DNA of 40,979 nucleotides. Source: Crocinitomicaceae bacterium (lineage in GTDB: Bacteria; Bacteroidota; Bacteroidia; Flavobacteriales_D; Crocinitomicaceae). The stretch is from the NCBI GenBank assembly GCA_021740085.1, contig JAIPAL010000014.1, positions 1 to 40,979 of the forward strand, in the 5' to 3' direction. Position numbers and translations under genes: made by a program. The notes below the pieces were generated by a model. The model worked only from the letters and a program-made list of their open reading frames with translations. It ran no database searches and was not told the origin of the DNA. Of the stretch, positions 24,594 to 32,106 are shown piece after piece. The first letter of the stretch is position 1; every line of letters begins with the position of its first letter.

Positions 24594-25134
24594 TGAAACC
24601 GTTTAAATCATCCTCTTCATAACCATCTTCAAAATCGTCGTCATCGTCATCAACGTCGCCTTCATCATCAAGATTTTGATTATCTATGAAGAGGTTTTCA
24701 TCCATAATATCTTTTGATTGCTCACTAGGTGGTTTTCCAACGCTTAGGAGTATGCTAGGTTTTTCGGGGTCATTTTTATCGAAGCCGATTAATTCGATAA
24801 GAAAAATCCACATGCGCATAAAATCATATACCAAAATGAATTTTTGATCGGGTTCTTCTAAAAAATTCTTGATGATGGCATCTTTCATTACTGCAGCTGG
24901 TGCATCGATGGCATCATCGTCATAAGACATGTCTAGCAAATTAATTTCATGGCCCTTGTCCCAATCGTCATTTGAGACATAGAAACTACCAATTTCTTTT
25001 CCTTTAAATTCAAAGGCAGTAAGAATAGTGTGGAAAAAATTCTCAAAATTGTCTAAATCTGAAATCAGGATATCTCTAAAAATTTCCTCTTGATTATCCG
25101 AATCGAGTAAAACTCTAAATTTAAGTCCTGGCAT
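24577..25134 (-). CDS. Plasmid pRiA4b ORF-3-like (TnpR-like) domain protein with acidic tail
   Basis: 185 residues. The first ~130 resemble the pRiA4b ORF-3/IS1096 passenger TnpR-like domain: LKFRVLLDSDNQEEIFRDILISDLDNFENFFHTIL, a FYVSNDDWDKG strand, and FILVYDFMRMWIFLIELI. The last ~45 residues are very acidic (DDEGDVDDDDDDFEDGYEEDD). Despite the name, nothing around it suggests a mobile element; it lies in a housekeeping operon 16 bp after cca. Function unknown. Confidence 0.75.
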   Translation of the reverse strand: MPGLKFRVLLDSDNQEEIFRDILISDLDNFENFFHTILTAFEFKGKEIGSFYVSNDDWDKGHEINLLDMSYDDDAIDAPAAVMKDAIIKNFLEEPDQKFILVYDFMRMWIFLIELIGFDKNDPEKPSILLSVGKPPSEQSKDIMDENLFIDNQNLDDEGDVDDDDDDFEDGYEEDDLNGFNEYEY

Positions 25135-25150
25135 GTTTTCGTTTATTAAA

Positions 25151-26572
25151 TTAAATGTGGGTAATTTTTAGTCCCAATGATTTTCCTAAAATTAGCATTT
25201 CTTCTTTAGCTTCCTCAAAATTATTTTTGATTTTGCCTTCTAGTATCGCTTCTTTAATTAGACTTTTTATGGTACCAATCTCAGCGCAGGGTTTTAATCC
25301 ATAGGTTTTCATTATGAAATCGCCCGTAATTGGTGGTTGAAAATTCCTGATTCGATCTTTTTCTTCTACTAGCTTTAATTTTTCAGCAACTAATTCAAAA
25401 TTGTTTTTATATTTTTTTACTTTAAACTCATTCTTTGAGGTAATGTCAGCGTTGCAAAGTAGCATTAAATCATCAATGTCATCACCGGCTTCACTTAGCA
25501 ATCTTCTAATGGCAGAATCTGTCACGGTTCCTTTTATTAAAGAAATGGGACGGAGGTGCAATCGCACTAATTTCTGTACATACTTCATTTTTTGATCTAG
25601 TGGCAATTTAAGGGCCTTAAATATTTTAGGAACCATCTTTGCGCCTAAATCTTCGTGGCCATGAAAAGTCCATCCGACTATTTTGTCAAATCTTTTTGTG
25701 GGTGGTTTAGCGATATCATGTAAAATGGCCGCCCATCTAAGCCACAAATTATCAGTAGTTTCAGAAATATTATCTAATACTTCCAGCGTATGTAGGAAAT
25801 TGTCTTTGTGACTTTTGTTATCAATGGTCTCAATCCCTTGAAGGGCTAATAATTCTGGGAATATATGTCCTAGTAAATTACAAGATCTTAGTAATTTGAA
25901 TCCTCTAGAAGGTTGATTGGATAAAATAATTTTGTTTAATTCTTCGCAGATTCTTTCTTTCGTAATGATATTTATTCTATCTGAATTTCTATGAATTGCT
26001 TCTAAGCAGTTGCTGTCAATTTTAAAATTTAACTGAGTCGCAAATCGAATGGCCCTAATCATACGCAAGGGGTCATCATTAAATGTTATATCTGGATCTA
26101 ATGGTGACTTAAGTATTTTATTGTTGAGATCAGTCATACCATCAAAGGGATCTACTAGATCGCCAAATTGTGGTCCATTAAGATTCAGTGCCATGGCATT
26201 CACCGTAAAATCTCTTCTATTTTGATCATCTTGAAGGCTGCCTGAAATGGTAGTGGGGTTTCTGGATTCGGCTGAATAAGATTCCTTTCGTGCCCCGACA
26301 AATTCAACATCTAAGTCTTTATAGGTAAAATGCGCTGTACCATATGTTTTAAAAATAGACACTTTTTTTACGCGCATTATTTTTGCAATTTCACTTGCAA
26401 ATGCAGGGCCATCACCTACAATGACGATGTCTATATCTTTGGAAGGTCTATTCAATAGTAAATCTCGAACATACCCTCCGATTACAAAAGCGGGAATCCC
26501 ATTTTCGGTCGCGTATTTAGAAACTACTTTAAATACTGGATGATTTAATTGATTGGCGTAATTCATGCTCAT
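25151..26572 (-). CDS. cca: CCA tRNA nucleotidyltransferase with HD domain
   Basis: 473 residues. The class II nucleotidyltransferase head has IGGYVRDLLL (31-40), the metal-binding DID (46-48) and RRDFTVNAMA (119-128); a neck domain follows, then an HD phosphohydrolase domain with H285/D286 (ILHDIAKPPTKR) at about 255-400. It adds or repairs the 3' CCA of tRNAs, needed here because tRNA-Glu does not encode CCA. Translation could begin at M1 or M3. A TAATTTTG box lies seven bases before M1. It leads a five-gene run ending with the FKBP lipoprotein. Confidence 0.9.
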   Translation of the reverse strand: MSMNYANQLNHPVFKVVSKYATENGIPAFVIGGYVRDLLLNRPSKDIDIVIVGDGPAFASEIAKIMRVKKVSIFKTYGTAHFTYKDLDVEFVGARKESYSAESRNPTTISGSLQDDQNRRDFTVNAMALNLNGPQFGDLVDPFDGMTDLNNKILKSPLDPDITFNDDPLRMIRAIRFATQLNFKIDSNCLEAIHRNSDRINIITKERICEELNKIILSNQPSRGFKLLRSCNLLGHIFPELLALQGIETIDNKSHKDNFLHTLEVLDNISETTDNLWLRWAAILHDIAKPPTKRFDKIVGWTFHGHEDLGAKMVPKIFKALKLPLDQKMKYVQKLVRLHLRPISLIKGTVTDSAIRRLLSEAGDDIDDLMLLCNADITSKNEFKVKKYKNNFELVAEKLKLVEEKDRIRNFQPPITGDFIMKTYGLKPCAEIGTIKSLIKEAILEGKIKNNFEEAKEEMLILGKSLGLKITHI

Positions 26573-26579
26573 GTAGCTA

Positions 26580-26587
26580 CAAAATTA
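26580..26587 (-). promoter_or_regulatory. -7 promoter box TAATTTTG of the cca operon
   Basis: Perfect TAnnTTTG on the minus strand, seven nt before the first ATG (13 before the second). Confidence 0.45.
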
Positions 26588-26619
26588 CTATTTAAGCCGA
26601 AATGGAAGCGATGAATTTT

Positions 26620-27180
26620 TTAATCGTCATTATCTTCGTCCTCATCTGAACGTTTATAATTAAGTAGATCATCATCGATGTCGTCTTCATCGTCATTAAA
26701 AAACGATGATTTCTTGCCAGATTTTTTATAGGCATCCATTTTAGGCTTCTTGCTACGATTATCTGATTCTTTATCTATCGATGATTTTTTATCCTTATTG
26801 ACTTTTTTTCTTGGTTCTGGTTTTAAACCTTCAATAATCGGTGGTGAGAAACTTGGCTTATTATCAAATTTGTCAGCGCCTGCATCATCGTTAGTGCGAT
26901 TACCTGGCACGAAAGGTTTGGCTGGTCTTGTATCTCCTCGTTGTTCGGCCTCCTTTACTGCAATCGGCCTTCCGTTTACTAAGTAGCCATCTAAAGCACG
27001 AATAGCGGTGTTTGCTTCACCAGCATCCGGCATTTCAACGAAACCAAAACCACGGGATTTACCTGTTTCTCGATCGGTAGCAACATTTGCTTTGAGTACT
27101 GTTCCGTGTTGCTCGAACAATTCTTTTAATTGCTCACTGTTAACACCAAAATCTAATTTGGCAACAAAAATAGTAGTCAT
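26620..27180 (-). CDS. RRM-domain RNA-binding protein
   Basis: 186 residues. One RNA recognition motif occupies 1-80: RNP2 IFVAKLDF (4-11) and RNP1 KSRGFGFV (41-48), ending with the NGRPIAVKEAE strand. The rest is disordered: a proline/lysine-rich segment, a lysine-serine stretch (KKVNKDKKSSIDKESDN) and an acidic end (DDEDDIDDDLLNYKRSDEDEDND). Single-RRM proteins are abundant in Bacteroidota and in some species affect many mRNAs. The charged tail is longer than usual. A possible promoter lies in the 227-bp divergent spacer. Confidence 0.9.
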   Translation of the reverse strand: MTTIFVAKLDFGVNSEQLKELFEQHGTVLKANVATDRETGKSRGFGFVEMPDAGEANTAIRALDGYLVNGRPIAVKEAEQRGDTRPAKPFVPGNRTNDDAGADKFDNKPSFSPPIIEGLKPEPRKKVNKDKKSSIDKESDNRSKKPKMDAYKKSGKKSSFFNDDEDDIDDDLLNYKRSDEDEDNDD

Positions 27181-27231
27181 AAAGTATTCACCGATCTAAA
27201 GAGTTTAGTAATGTGTAAGTTAATTACAGGT

Positions 27232-27262
27232 CGAAATTAAAACATTTATATTATTCTCACAA
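27232..27262 (-). promoter_or_regulatory. Possible promoter of the RRM gene (TTG-N20-TAATTTCG)
   Basis: On the minus strand TTG (27262-27260) is followed after 20 bases by TAATTTCG (27239-27232), one mismatch to consensus, giving a leader of about 45 nt. The rest of the 27181-27407 spacer is AT-rich with no other feature seen. Confidence 0.4.
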
Positions 27263-27379
27263 TAATTTTAAAAAAATTAATTTCTTTTTCTATTAAATAA
27301 ATAGAAACGAATTGTTGATTTTTTATTATTTATTTACAAAAAGGCTTCCCTTGATGCAACAAATACCCACATTTAGGCG

Positions 27380-27387
27380 TAAATTTG
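27380..27387 (+). promoter_or_regulatory. -7 promoter box TAAATTTG of the SiaC-like operon
   Basis: Perfect TAnnTTTG, 20 nt before the ATG at 27408. It lies inside the longest possible reading frame (from 27312), which argues for the 27408 start. Confidence 0.5.
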
Positions 27388-27407
27388 CCCCGAATAAAAT
27401 ACTACTT

Positions 27408-27803
27408 ATGTCAGATTTATTTATTGTAGCTACGGAAAATAGTCCTGAAATTAATTTTAAAATTAATGGGGTGTTGCAGATCAATGGTCGAGTTCTCCTT
27501 GACCAAGAGGCAACTTTCTGGATAAGGGCACATGAATGGCTTTCTAATTATGTTGCAAGCAACCCAGTTCATACTTCCTTAAGTTTGCAATTTGATTGCG
27601 TGAATACCACCTCTTCCTTAGAGATATTAAAGCTGCTTTATTTACTGAATGAATTAGCTGAAAATAAAAATCACTTGGAGGTTCATTGGACGTATCCAGA
27701 TCATGATGTGCAATTAGAGGAAATGGGCAAAGATTTTGAAGAATTGTTATCCTATAAGTTTATTTTCGATGCGATTAAAGACAAAGAGGCTGTTTCTTTT
27801 TAA
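27408..27803 (+). CDS. SiaC-family regulatory phosphoprotein (DUF1987)
   Basis: 131 residues from the ATG at 27408; the longer frame from 27312 adds 32 unlikely residues and crosses the promoter box. The family signature is present: ENSPEINF near the start, then QFDCVNTTSSLEILKLL, where the NTTS threonines (67/68) correspond to the phosphorylated Thr of Pseudomonas SiaC. SiaC cycles between phosphorylated and free forms through the SiaA phosphatase and SiaB kinase and controls the diguanylate cyclase SiaD. None of those partners is here. It leads a run with a small unknown, an OmpH-like lipoprotein and DUF4924. Confidence 0.75.
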   Translation: MSDLFIVATENSPEINFKINGVLQINGRVLLDQEATFWIRAHEWLSNYVASNPVHTSLSLQFDCVNTTSSLEILKLLYLLNELAENKNHLEVHWTYPDHDVQLEEMGKDFEELLSYKFIFDAIKDKEAVSF

Positions 27804-27845
27804 TTACGCTGCTTAGTTAGAATTAAAGAGTTATTTTTGTTCACT

Positions 27846-28088
27846 ATGCGTTTGGTTAAAGAAATCTCACATCCAAGGTATTTAATTCAGATTCATGAAT
27901 ACAATTCAAAGTATTTATTGAAAATCACGCTTGATTCATACGAGCAAATATTCAAATTTGACAAAGATCAATTTCCCAATTTAGATGATATCGAAGCATT
28001 ACTTTCCGATAATTTTTTTTCTAATTGCTTAAGTCGTTTTATTAGCATGCGTAATGATATTTTAGAATTTAAAAAACCAAAAGAATGA
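27846..28088 (+). CDS. Small unknown protein
   Basis: 80 residues from the ATG at 27846; a TTG three codons earlier is also in frame. No signal peptide. A beta-rich start (VKEISHPRYLIQIHEYNSKYLLKITL) is followed by a helical end. No family recognised. It begins 42 bp after the SiaC-like gene and its stop overlaps the start of the lipoprotein gene as ATGA, so it is part of the operon. Confidence 0.7.
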   Translation: MRLVKEISHPRYLIQIHEYNSKYLLKITLDSYEQIFKFDKDQFPNLDDIEALLSDNFFSNCLSRFISMRNDILEFKKPKE

Positions 28089-28678
28089 AGACACTTACTT
28101 ATATTATTTTACTCGCTCCATTTTTAATGATTAGTTGTACAACGAAAGAACCTAAAGTTTCTTCAGTACCGAAAGTGGTTGCCCATGATAGTAAAGGATT
28201 AACGATCGTATATTATTCAAACGATAGTATAAAAGAAAACTTTTTATTTTACAAGCAACAAGATGCTATTGTAACAAAAAAGCAGCAGGTATTTCAAGCA
28301 GAATTGGAACGAAGAACGAACGAATTAAAAGGTTATATCCAACGAAACTCAGAAAAAGAGCGAAGTGGTCTACTTTCTCAGAATGAAGTGGTTCAAATTC
28401 AGCAAAAAGCTCAACAAATGGAGCAGGCTGTTATGCAGTACCAGCAAGTAGAAGGAGCGAAATTGGAAGAGGAAACGATGAAGAAATTAGAAGAAATTAG
28501 TAAGAAAATAGAAGTGTTAGGTAAAAAATATTGTGAATTACATCATATTGATTTAATGATGATTCATGGTGAAGGAGGTCAAATTAATTATATTAATCCT
28601 TCCATGGATGTTACCAAGGAGTTTATTGCTTTCTTGAATGAAAATCAAAAATCAATAGAAAATGATATAAAGAAATAA
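28085..28678 (+). CDS. OmpH/Skp-like coiled-coil lipoprotein
   Basis: 197 residues. A lipoprotein signal ends in LMISC. The body is a long helical coiled coil (about 55-155), rich in Q, E and K (QQDAIVTKKQQVFQAELERRT, VVQIQQKAQQMEQAVMQYQQVEG), flanked by short beta parts (GLTIVYYSNDSI; INYINPSMDVT), the layout of the Skp/OmpH periplasmic chaperone. Unlike soluble Skp it should be membrane-anchored. Starts by ATGA overlap with the small gene before it; its stop shares a base with the DUF4924 start. Confidence 0.8.
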   Translation: MKTLTYIILLAPFLMISCTTKEPKVSSVPKVVAHDSKGLTIVYYSNDSIKENFLFYKQQDAIVTKKQQVFQAELERRTNELKGYIQRNSEKERSGLLSQNEVVQIQQKAQQMEQAVMQYQQVEGAKLEEETMKKLEEISKKIEVLGKKYCELHHIDLMMIHGEGGQINYINPSMDVTKEFIAFLNENQKSIENDIKK

Positions 28679-29229
28679 TGCAAACTGCCGCCCAAAAGAA
28701 AGTTGAAAATATTGCGGAATATGTTCTCTATATGTATCATGTTGAAGATACAATCCGGAAATTTTTATTCGATATTCCTTTATTAATGGAGAAATACGTG
28801 AAATTACAATTACCTGATGCTTCTTTTTTAGGGCAATATGAGAATTGGTATTCTTCCATAGCGCATGAATTGCAACAAACTGGTAAGGAAACGAGCGGAC
28901 ATATTAGTGAAGTAGATGAAGTAATGTTAGAATTAGTCTATTTACATCAAACACTGTTAACTGTTGTAAATGATACCAAATACCAAGAGTTGGTCGATAG
29001 GTCGCTTGTTTATATGGAAGAATTTAGAAAAAAAGCAGAAATGCCCAAAAGTCAAGATGTTGAATTACTCTTTCACGCCATGCATATGAAGCTTCAATTA
29101 AAGATCCGAGGAAAAGAGATTACACAGGAAACGGAGGAAGCATTTGATGCTATGCGTATCCAATTAGCTTATCTATCGCGCGAATTTCACAAAATGAAAT
29201 CTGGGAATTGGGAAACGAATCAAAATTAG
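28678..29229 (+). CDS. DUF4924 family protein
   Basis: 183 helical residues. The N-terminal signature KKVENIAEYVLYMYHVEDTIRKF matches DUF4924 (typical form NIAEYLLYMWQIEDLIR). No signal peptide, so cytoplasmic. Function unknown in the family. Its ATG shares its first base with the stop of the OmpH-like gene (TAATG), indicating coupling. Its stop codon overlaps the stop of the convergent HsdR_N-domain gene. Confidence 0.8.
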   Translation: MQTAAQKKVENIAEYVLYMYHVEDTIRKFLFDIPLLMEKYVKLQLPDASFLGQYENWYSSIAHELQQTGKETSGHISEVDEVMLELVYLHQTLLTVVNDTKYQELVDRSLVYMEEFRKKAEMPKSQDVELLFHAMHMKLQLKIRGKEITQETEEAFDAMRIQLAYLSREFHKMKSGNWETNQN

Positions 29230-29675
29230 TAGTTCCCTATTGCTTGTAGGTCGTTTAGAACCTCCTCCTTCTTCTTGATATTATAACAAATTGTTTCTTT
29301 TCCATTGGTCAGTAGGATATTCTCTGACTGAATAATTTTCTGGTACGTGGCAGCTTGTAAGAATGTATCGATTCCAATCTTTATGTTTGGTTGTTTGCAT
29401 TCTACCAGAAGTTGTGGATTAAATCCTTCATTGTACGCAACAATATCCCAACGTTTTGTTAAGCCATTATAATTGATGGATTTTTCTACTGATAATCTTG
29501 AAAGGGGATAGTTTTTATGAATTATTAAAAAATGGAGGACATGTTGTCTTACCCATTCTTCGGGCGTCAAAACCAATAATTTCTTTCGAATTATGCAATT
29601 AACATAAATCAGCTCATTTTTCTTTGTTAGTTCTAAGGCTGCTTTTGGAAAGATTAAAGGAACAAAATGCGCCAT
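29226..29675 (-). CDS. Stand-alone HsdR N-terminal-like (PD-(D/E)xK) domain protein
   Basis: 149 residues resembling the type I restriction HsdR N-terminal domain (HSDR_N_2). The nuclease core is seen in RWDIVAYNEGFNPQLLVECKQPNIKI: D, then E-x-K, the PD-(D/E)xK pattern. There is no helicase motor, no HsdM or HsdS, so this is not a restriction system. Such short proteins are widespread in Bacteroidota next to housekeeping genes; function unknown. Its ATG shares a base with the ald stop, making it the last gene of the lpxK run. Confidence 0.75.
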   Translation of the reverse strand: MAHFVPLIFPKAALELTKKNELIYVNCIIRKKLLVLTPEEWVRQHVLHFLIIHKNYPLSRLSVEKSINYNGLTKRWDIVAYNEGFNPQLLVECKQPNIKIGIDTFLQAATYQKIIQSENILLTNGKETICYNIKKKEEVLNDLQAIGNY

Positions 29676-30895
29676 TACATTCCAGGTAGAATCAAATTAA
29701 TATCCTTGTAATTCAAATTAAATACTTTTCCGAGTACTTCATTAGTCAAGATTCCTCTATAAATATAAACTCCATTTCTAAATCCTGAATGGTATTTTAT
29801 TAATTCTGATGCGCCACCATTATTCCCAATTTCTAGGAGTAGTGGTGAAAATATATTTGAAAGGGCAAAAGAAGCCGTTCTAGCTACTCGAGATGCAATA
29901 TTTGGAACACAATAATGAATGACACCGTGTTTAATAAATGTTGGGTCATTGTGATTGGTGACTTCAGAAGTAGCGAAACAGCCACCTTGATCAATACTAA
30001 CATCAATTATTACTGAGCCAGCTTTCATTTGTCGAACCATATCTTCGGAAACGACACAAGGAGATTTACCTACATCAGAACGCAGAGCCCCAATCACAAC
30101 ATCTGCTCGTCGTATGGCTTTTTCTAATACTTTAGGTTGAATAACAGAGGTAAATACACGACTTCCAATGTCATTTTGTAGTCTACGTAAGCGAGTCAAG
30201 GAATTATCAAAAACTTTTACGGTTGCTCCGAGTCCGATGGCAGCCCTGGAGGCAAATTCACCTACAGTTCCCGCTCCAATAACAACCACTTCTGTAGGCT
30301 GTACCCCAGCGATTCCACCAAGCATCAATCCTTTGCCAGAAGAAAAAGAAGAAAGTAATTCACCCGCAATTAATATGGAAGTGGTACCTGCAATTTCTCC
30401 CAATGTTCTCACCACCGAATAAACGCCTTCCTCATCTTTTATATAATCCCAAGCGATGGCTGTAATTTTCTTTCTTATTAATTTTTCAAGGATTTCCTTG
30501 GGCTGCGAGGAGATTTGTAAGGCAGAAATAAATGTTTGGTTTCCTGGCATTAGGTCCACCTCTTCTTCCGACGGGGGAGCTACTTTTAAAATTAAATTAC
30601 ATTGATAAATGGCACTTCTGCTTTGTGAAATTTCTGCTCCAGCTTCACTATAATCATTGTCTGTAAAATTAGATCCTTCACCTGCCAATGTTTCTATCAT
30701 GACATGATGACCATTTGCAACAAGAAGTGCAACCGCTTCTGGGACTAATGCCACCCGTCTTTCTTGGAAAGATAATTCTTTAGGAATGCCTATTATTAAG
30801 CTTCCTTTTTTTCTTTCAATTTCCAGCATTTCCTCTTTTGGCAGAAATTTACCTTGTTGCATTAGGGTCTTTAATATATCAGGATCAGTAATCAT
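29675..30895 (-). CDS. ald: Alanine dehydrogenase
   Basis: 406 residues. The N-terminal catalytic part has IGIPKELSFQERRVALVPEAV with the substrate lysine and arginine; the NAD-binding part has EVVVIGAGTVGEFASRAAIGLGATVKVFD and a VIGALRSDVG segment; DVSIDQGGCFATS follows. It interconverts L-alanine with pyruvate and ammonia using NAD(H). At 406 residues it is longer than the ~370 of Bacillus Ald because of an N-terminal extension (MITDPDILKTLMQQGKFLP), which I recall as typical of Bacteroidota members. It starts one base after tsaE. Confidence 0.85.
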   Translation of the reverse strand: MITDPDILKTLMQQGKFLPKEEMLEIERKKGSLIIGIPKELSFQERRVALVPEAVALLVANGHHVMIETLAGEGSNFTDNDYSEAGAEISQSRSAIYQCNLILKVAPPSEEEVDLMPGNQTFISALQISSQPKEILEKLIRKKITAIAWDYIKDEEGVYSVVRTLGEIAGTTSILIAGELLSSFSSGKGLMLGGIAGVQPTEVVVIGAGTVGEFASRAAIGLGATVKVFDNSLTRLRRLQNDIGSRVFTSVIQPKVLEKAIRRADVVIGALRSDVGKSPCVVSEDMVRQMKAGSVIIDVSIDQGGCFATSEVTNHNDPTFIKHGVIHYCVPNIASRVARTASFALSNIFSPLLLEIGNNGGASELIKYHSGFRNGVYIYRGILTNEVLGKVFNLNYKDINLILPGM

Positions 30896-30896
30896 C

Positions 30897-31328
30897 TTAG
30901 AAAGTTATCAGACGTTTATTTTGCTCAATTTCACGAATATACAGCCAAATTGTGTTAATAGGAAGAAATTCTTTTATTTTTTCAGGCCATTCCACAAAGA
31001 AGTAGGCATCTTCTTCAAAAAGTTCTTCTAATCCTATTTGATATGCCTCCTGTGAGTTTTCTATTCTGTAGGCATCTATATGGTAGCAATTCTGATTGCT
31101 GGGTAATGAATACGATTGAATAATAGAGTAGGTAGGGGATCCTTGCGGATTATCAATTCCCATTGCTTTTAAGATTTCTGAAATAAGGGTAGTTTTTCCG
31201 CTTCCCATTTCACCAGAGAAAGCTACACAAGTTGTTTGGCTTATTTTTTTTAAAAACACGTCTACGAATGTTTTTAAATCGTCGGTCCCTTCAAGGGTAT
31301 ACTGATTTGATTCCTTAGTTGTTTTCAT
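30897..31328 (-). CDS. tsaE: tRNA threonylcarbamoyladenosine biosynthesis ATPase TsaE
   Basis: 143 residues from the ATG at 31328; the reading from 31355 adds nine residues inside lpxH. The P-loop GEMGSGKTTLI and the downstream SPTYSIIQSY, HIDAYRIE and FFVEWPEKI segments are diagnostic. TsaE is the ATPase that, with TsaB and TsaD, makes the t6A37 modification in ANN-decoding tRNAs. The gene overlaps the end of lpxH and is one base from ald. Confidence 0.9.
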   Translation of the reverse strand: MKTTKESNQYTLEGTDDLKTFVDVFLKKISQTTCVAFSGEMGSGKTTLISEILKAMGIDNPQGSPTYSIIQSYSLPSNQNCYHIDAYRIENSQEAYQIGLEELFEEDAYFFVEWPEKIKEFLPINTIWLYIREIEQNKRLITF

Positions 31329-32103
31329 TGAAAATAAAAGGCTGTACTTTACCATCTACCCAACTCTTCATGTGAAAGTCTTCCCCATCAAATTGTGCAA
31401 AGGTGCAATAGCTTATCCACTCACCTAAATTATAATAGGTTGATTGATCTATAGGAAGTTCAATAGGTAAATGGCGATGACCAAAAACAAAATAATCTAT
31501 TTTTTCTTTTTTAGCAATTTCTTTCGAGTAGAGGTAGAGCCATTCATTTTCTTTCCCTAGGAATTTCTCATCATTTTTTCCATTGGTAGCGCGGCTTTTT
31601 CTAGAAAAATAGTTGGCAATACCGATTCCAAAATTAGGGTGAAATCGTGCAAAGGTCCATTGACAAACTTTACTTCTGAAGAATTTTTTAATGATTTTAT
31701 ATTTGAGGTCTCCGGGGCCTAATCCATCACCATGCCCAATAAAAAATACTTTCTGATTTATTTTTCGCAGCATAGGTTGGTGATATATTTGGGCATTGAA
31801 TTCCTTTTTAAAGTAATCAAAAATCCACATATCATGATTTCCGGTAAAAAAATGAAGTTTAATGCCTGCATCGCTGAGGCTCGCGAACTTCCCTAATAAA
31901 CGGATGAATCCTTTTGGCACCACTTCTTTGTACTCGAACCAAAAATCGAAGACGTCGCCAAGAAAATAAATTTCAGCGGCATCTTTTTCAATCTCATTTA
32001 GCCAAGCAATTATTTTTTTTTCACGACGAAGGCTGCTTTCCCAATCGGGTGCACCTAGATGAAAATCCGATGCAAAATAGATTTGGGTTTTTGTTGCACT
32101 CAA
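31315..32103 (-). CDS. lpxH: UDP-2,3-diacylglucosamine diphosphatase LpxH-like
   Basis: 262 residues of the calcineurin-like phosphoesterase fold. Metal-binding motifs: ASDFHLG (11-17), FLGDVFDFWFEY (48-58), TGNHD (87-91), GHGDG and FGHRHLP. LpxH cleaves UDP-2,3-diacyl-GlcN to lipid X in lipid A synthesis. The only start that preserves the first motif is TTG at 32103, three bases after the upstream stop; no in-frame ATG precedes SDFHLG. lpxK, a later lipid A gene, heads the same run. Confidence 0.85.
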   Translation of the reverse strand: MSATKTQIYFASDFHLGAPDWESSLRREKKIIAWLNEIEKDAAEIYFLGDVFDFWFEYKEVVPKGFIRLLGKFASLSDAGIKLHFFTGNHDMWIFDYFKKEFNAQIYHQPMLRKINQKVFFIGHGDGLGPGDLKYKIIKKFFRSKVCQWTFARFHPNFGIGIANYFSRKSRATNGKNDEKFLGKENEWLYLYSKEIAKKEKIDYFVFGHRHLPIELPIDQSTYYNLGEWISYCTFAQFDGEDFHMKSWVDGKVQPFIFNENN

Positions 32104-32106
32104 TTT

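Noticed and set aside
24577..25134. Insertion sequence (IS1096 passenger) suggested by the family name
   Set aside because: No transposase, terminal inverted repeats or target duplication; the gene sits in a tight housekeeping operon.
27312..27407. Longer start for the SiaC-like gene
   Set aside because: The extra 32 residues cross the TAAATTTG box and do not match the family N-terminus.
29226..29675. Type I restriction system
   Set aside because: Only an HsdR N-terminal-like domain is present; no helicase motor, methylase or specificity subunit.
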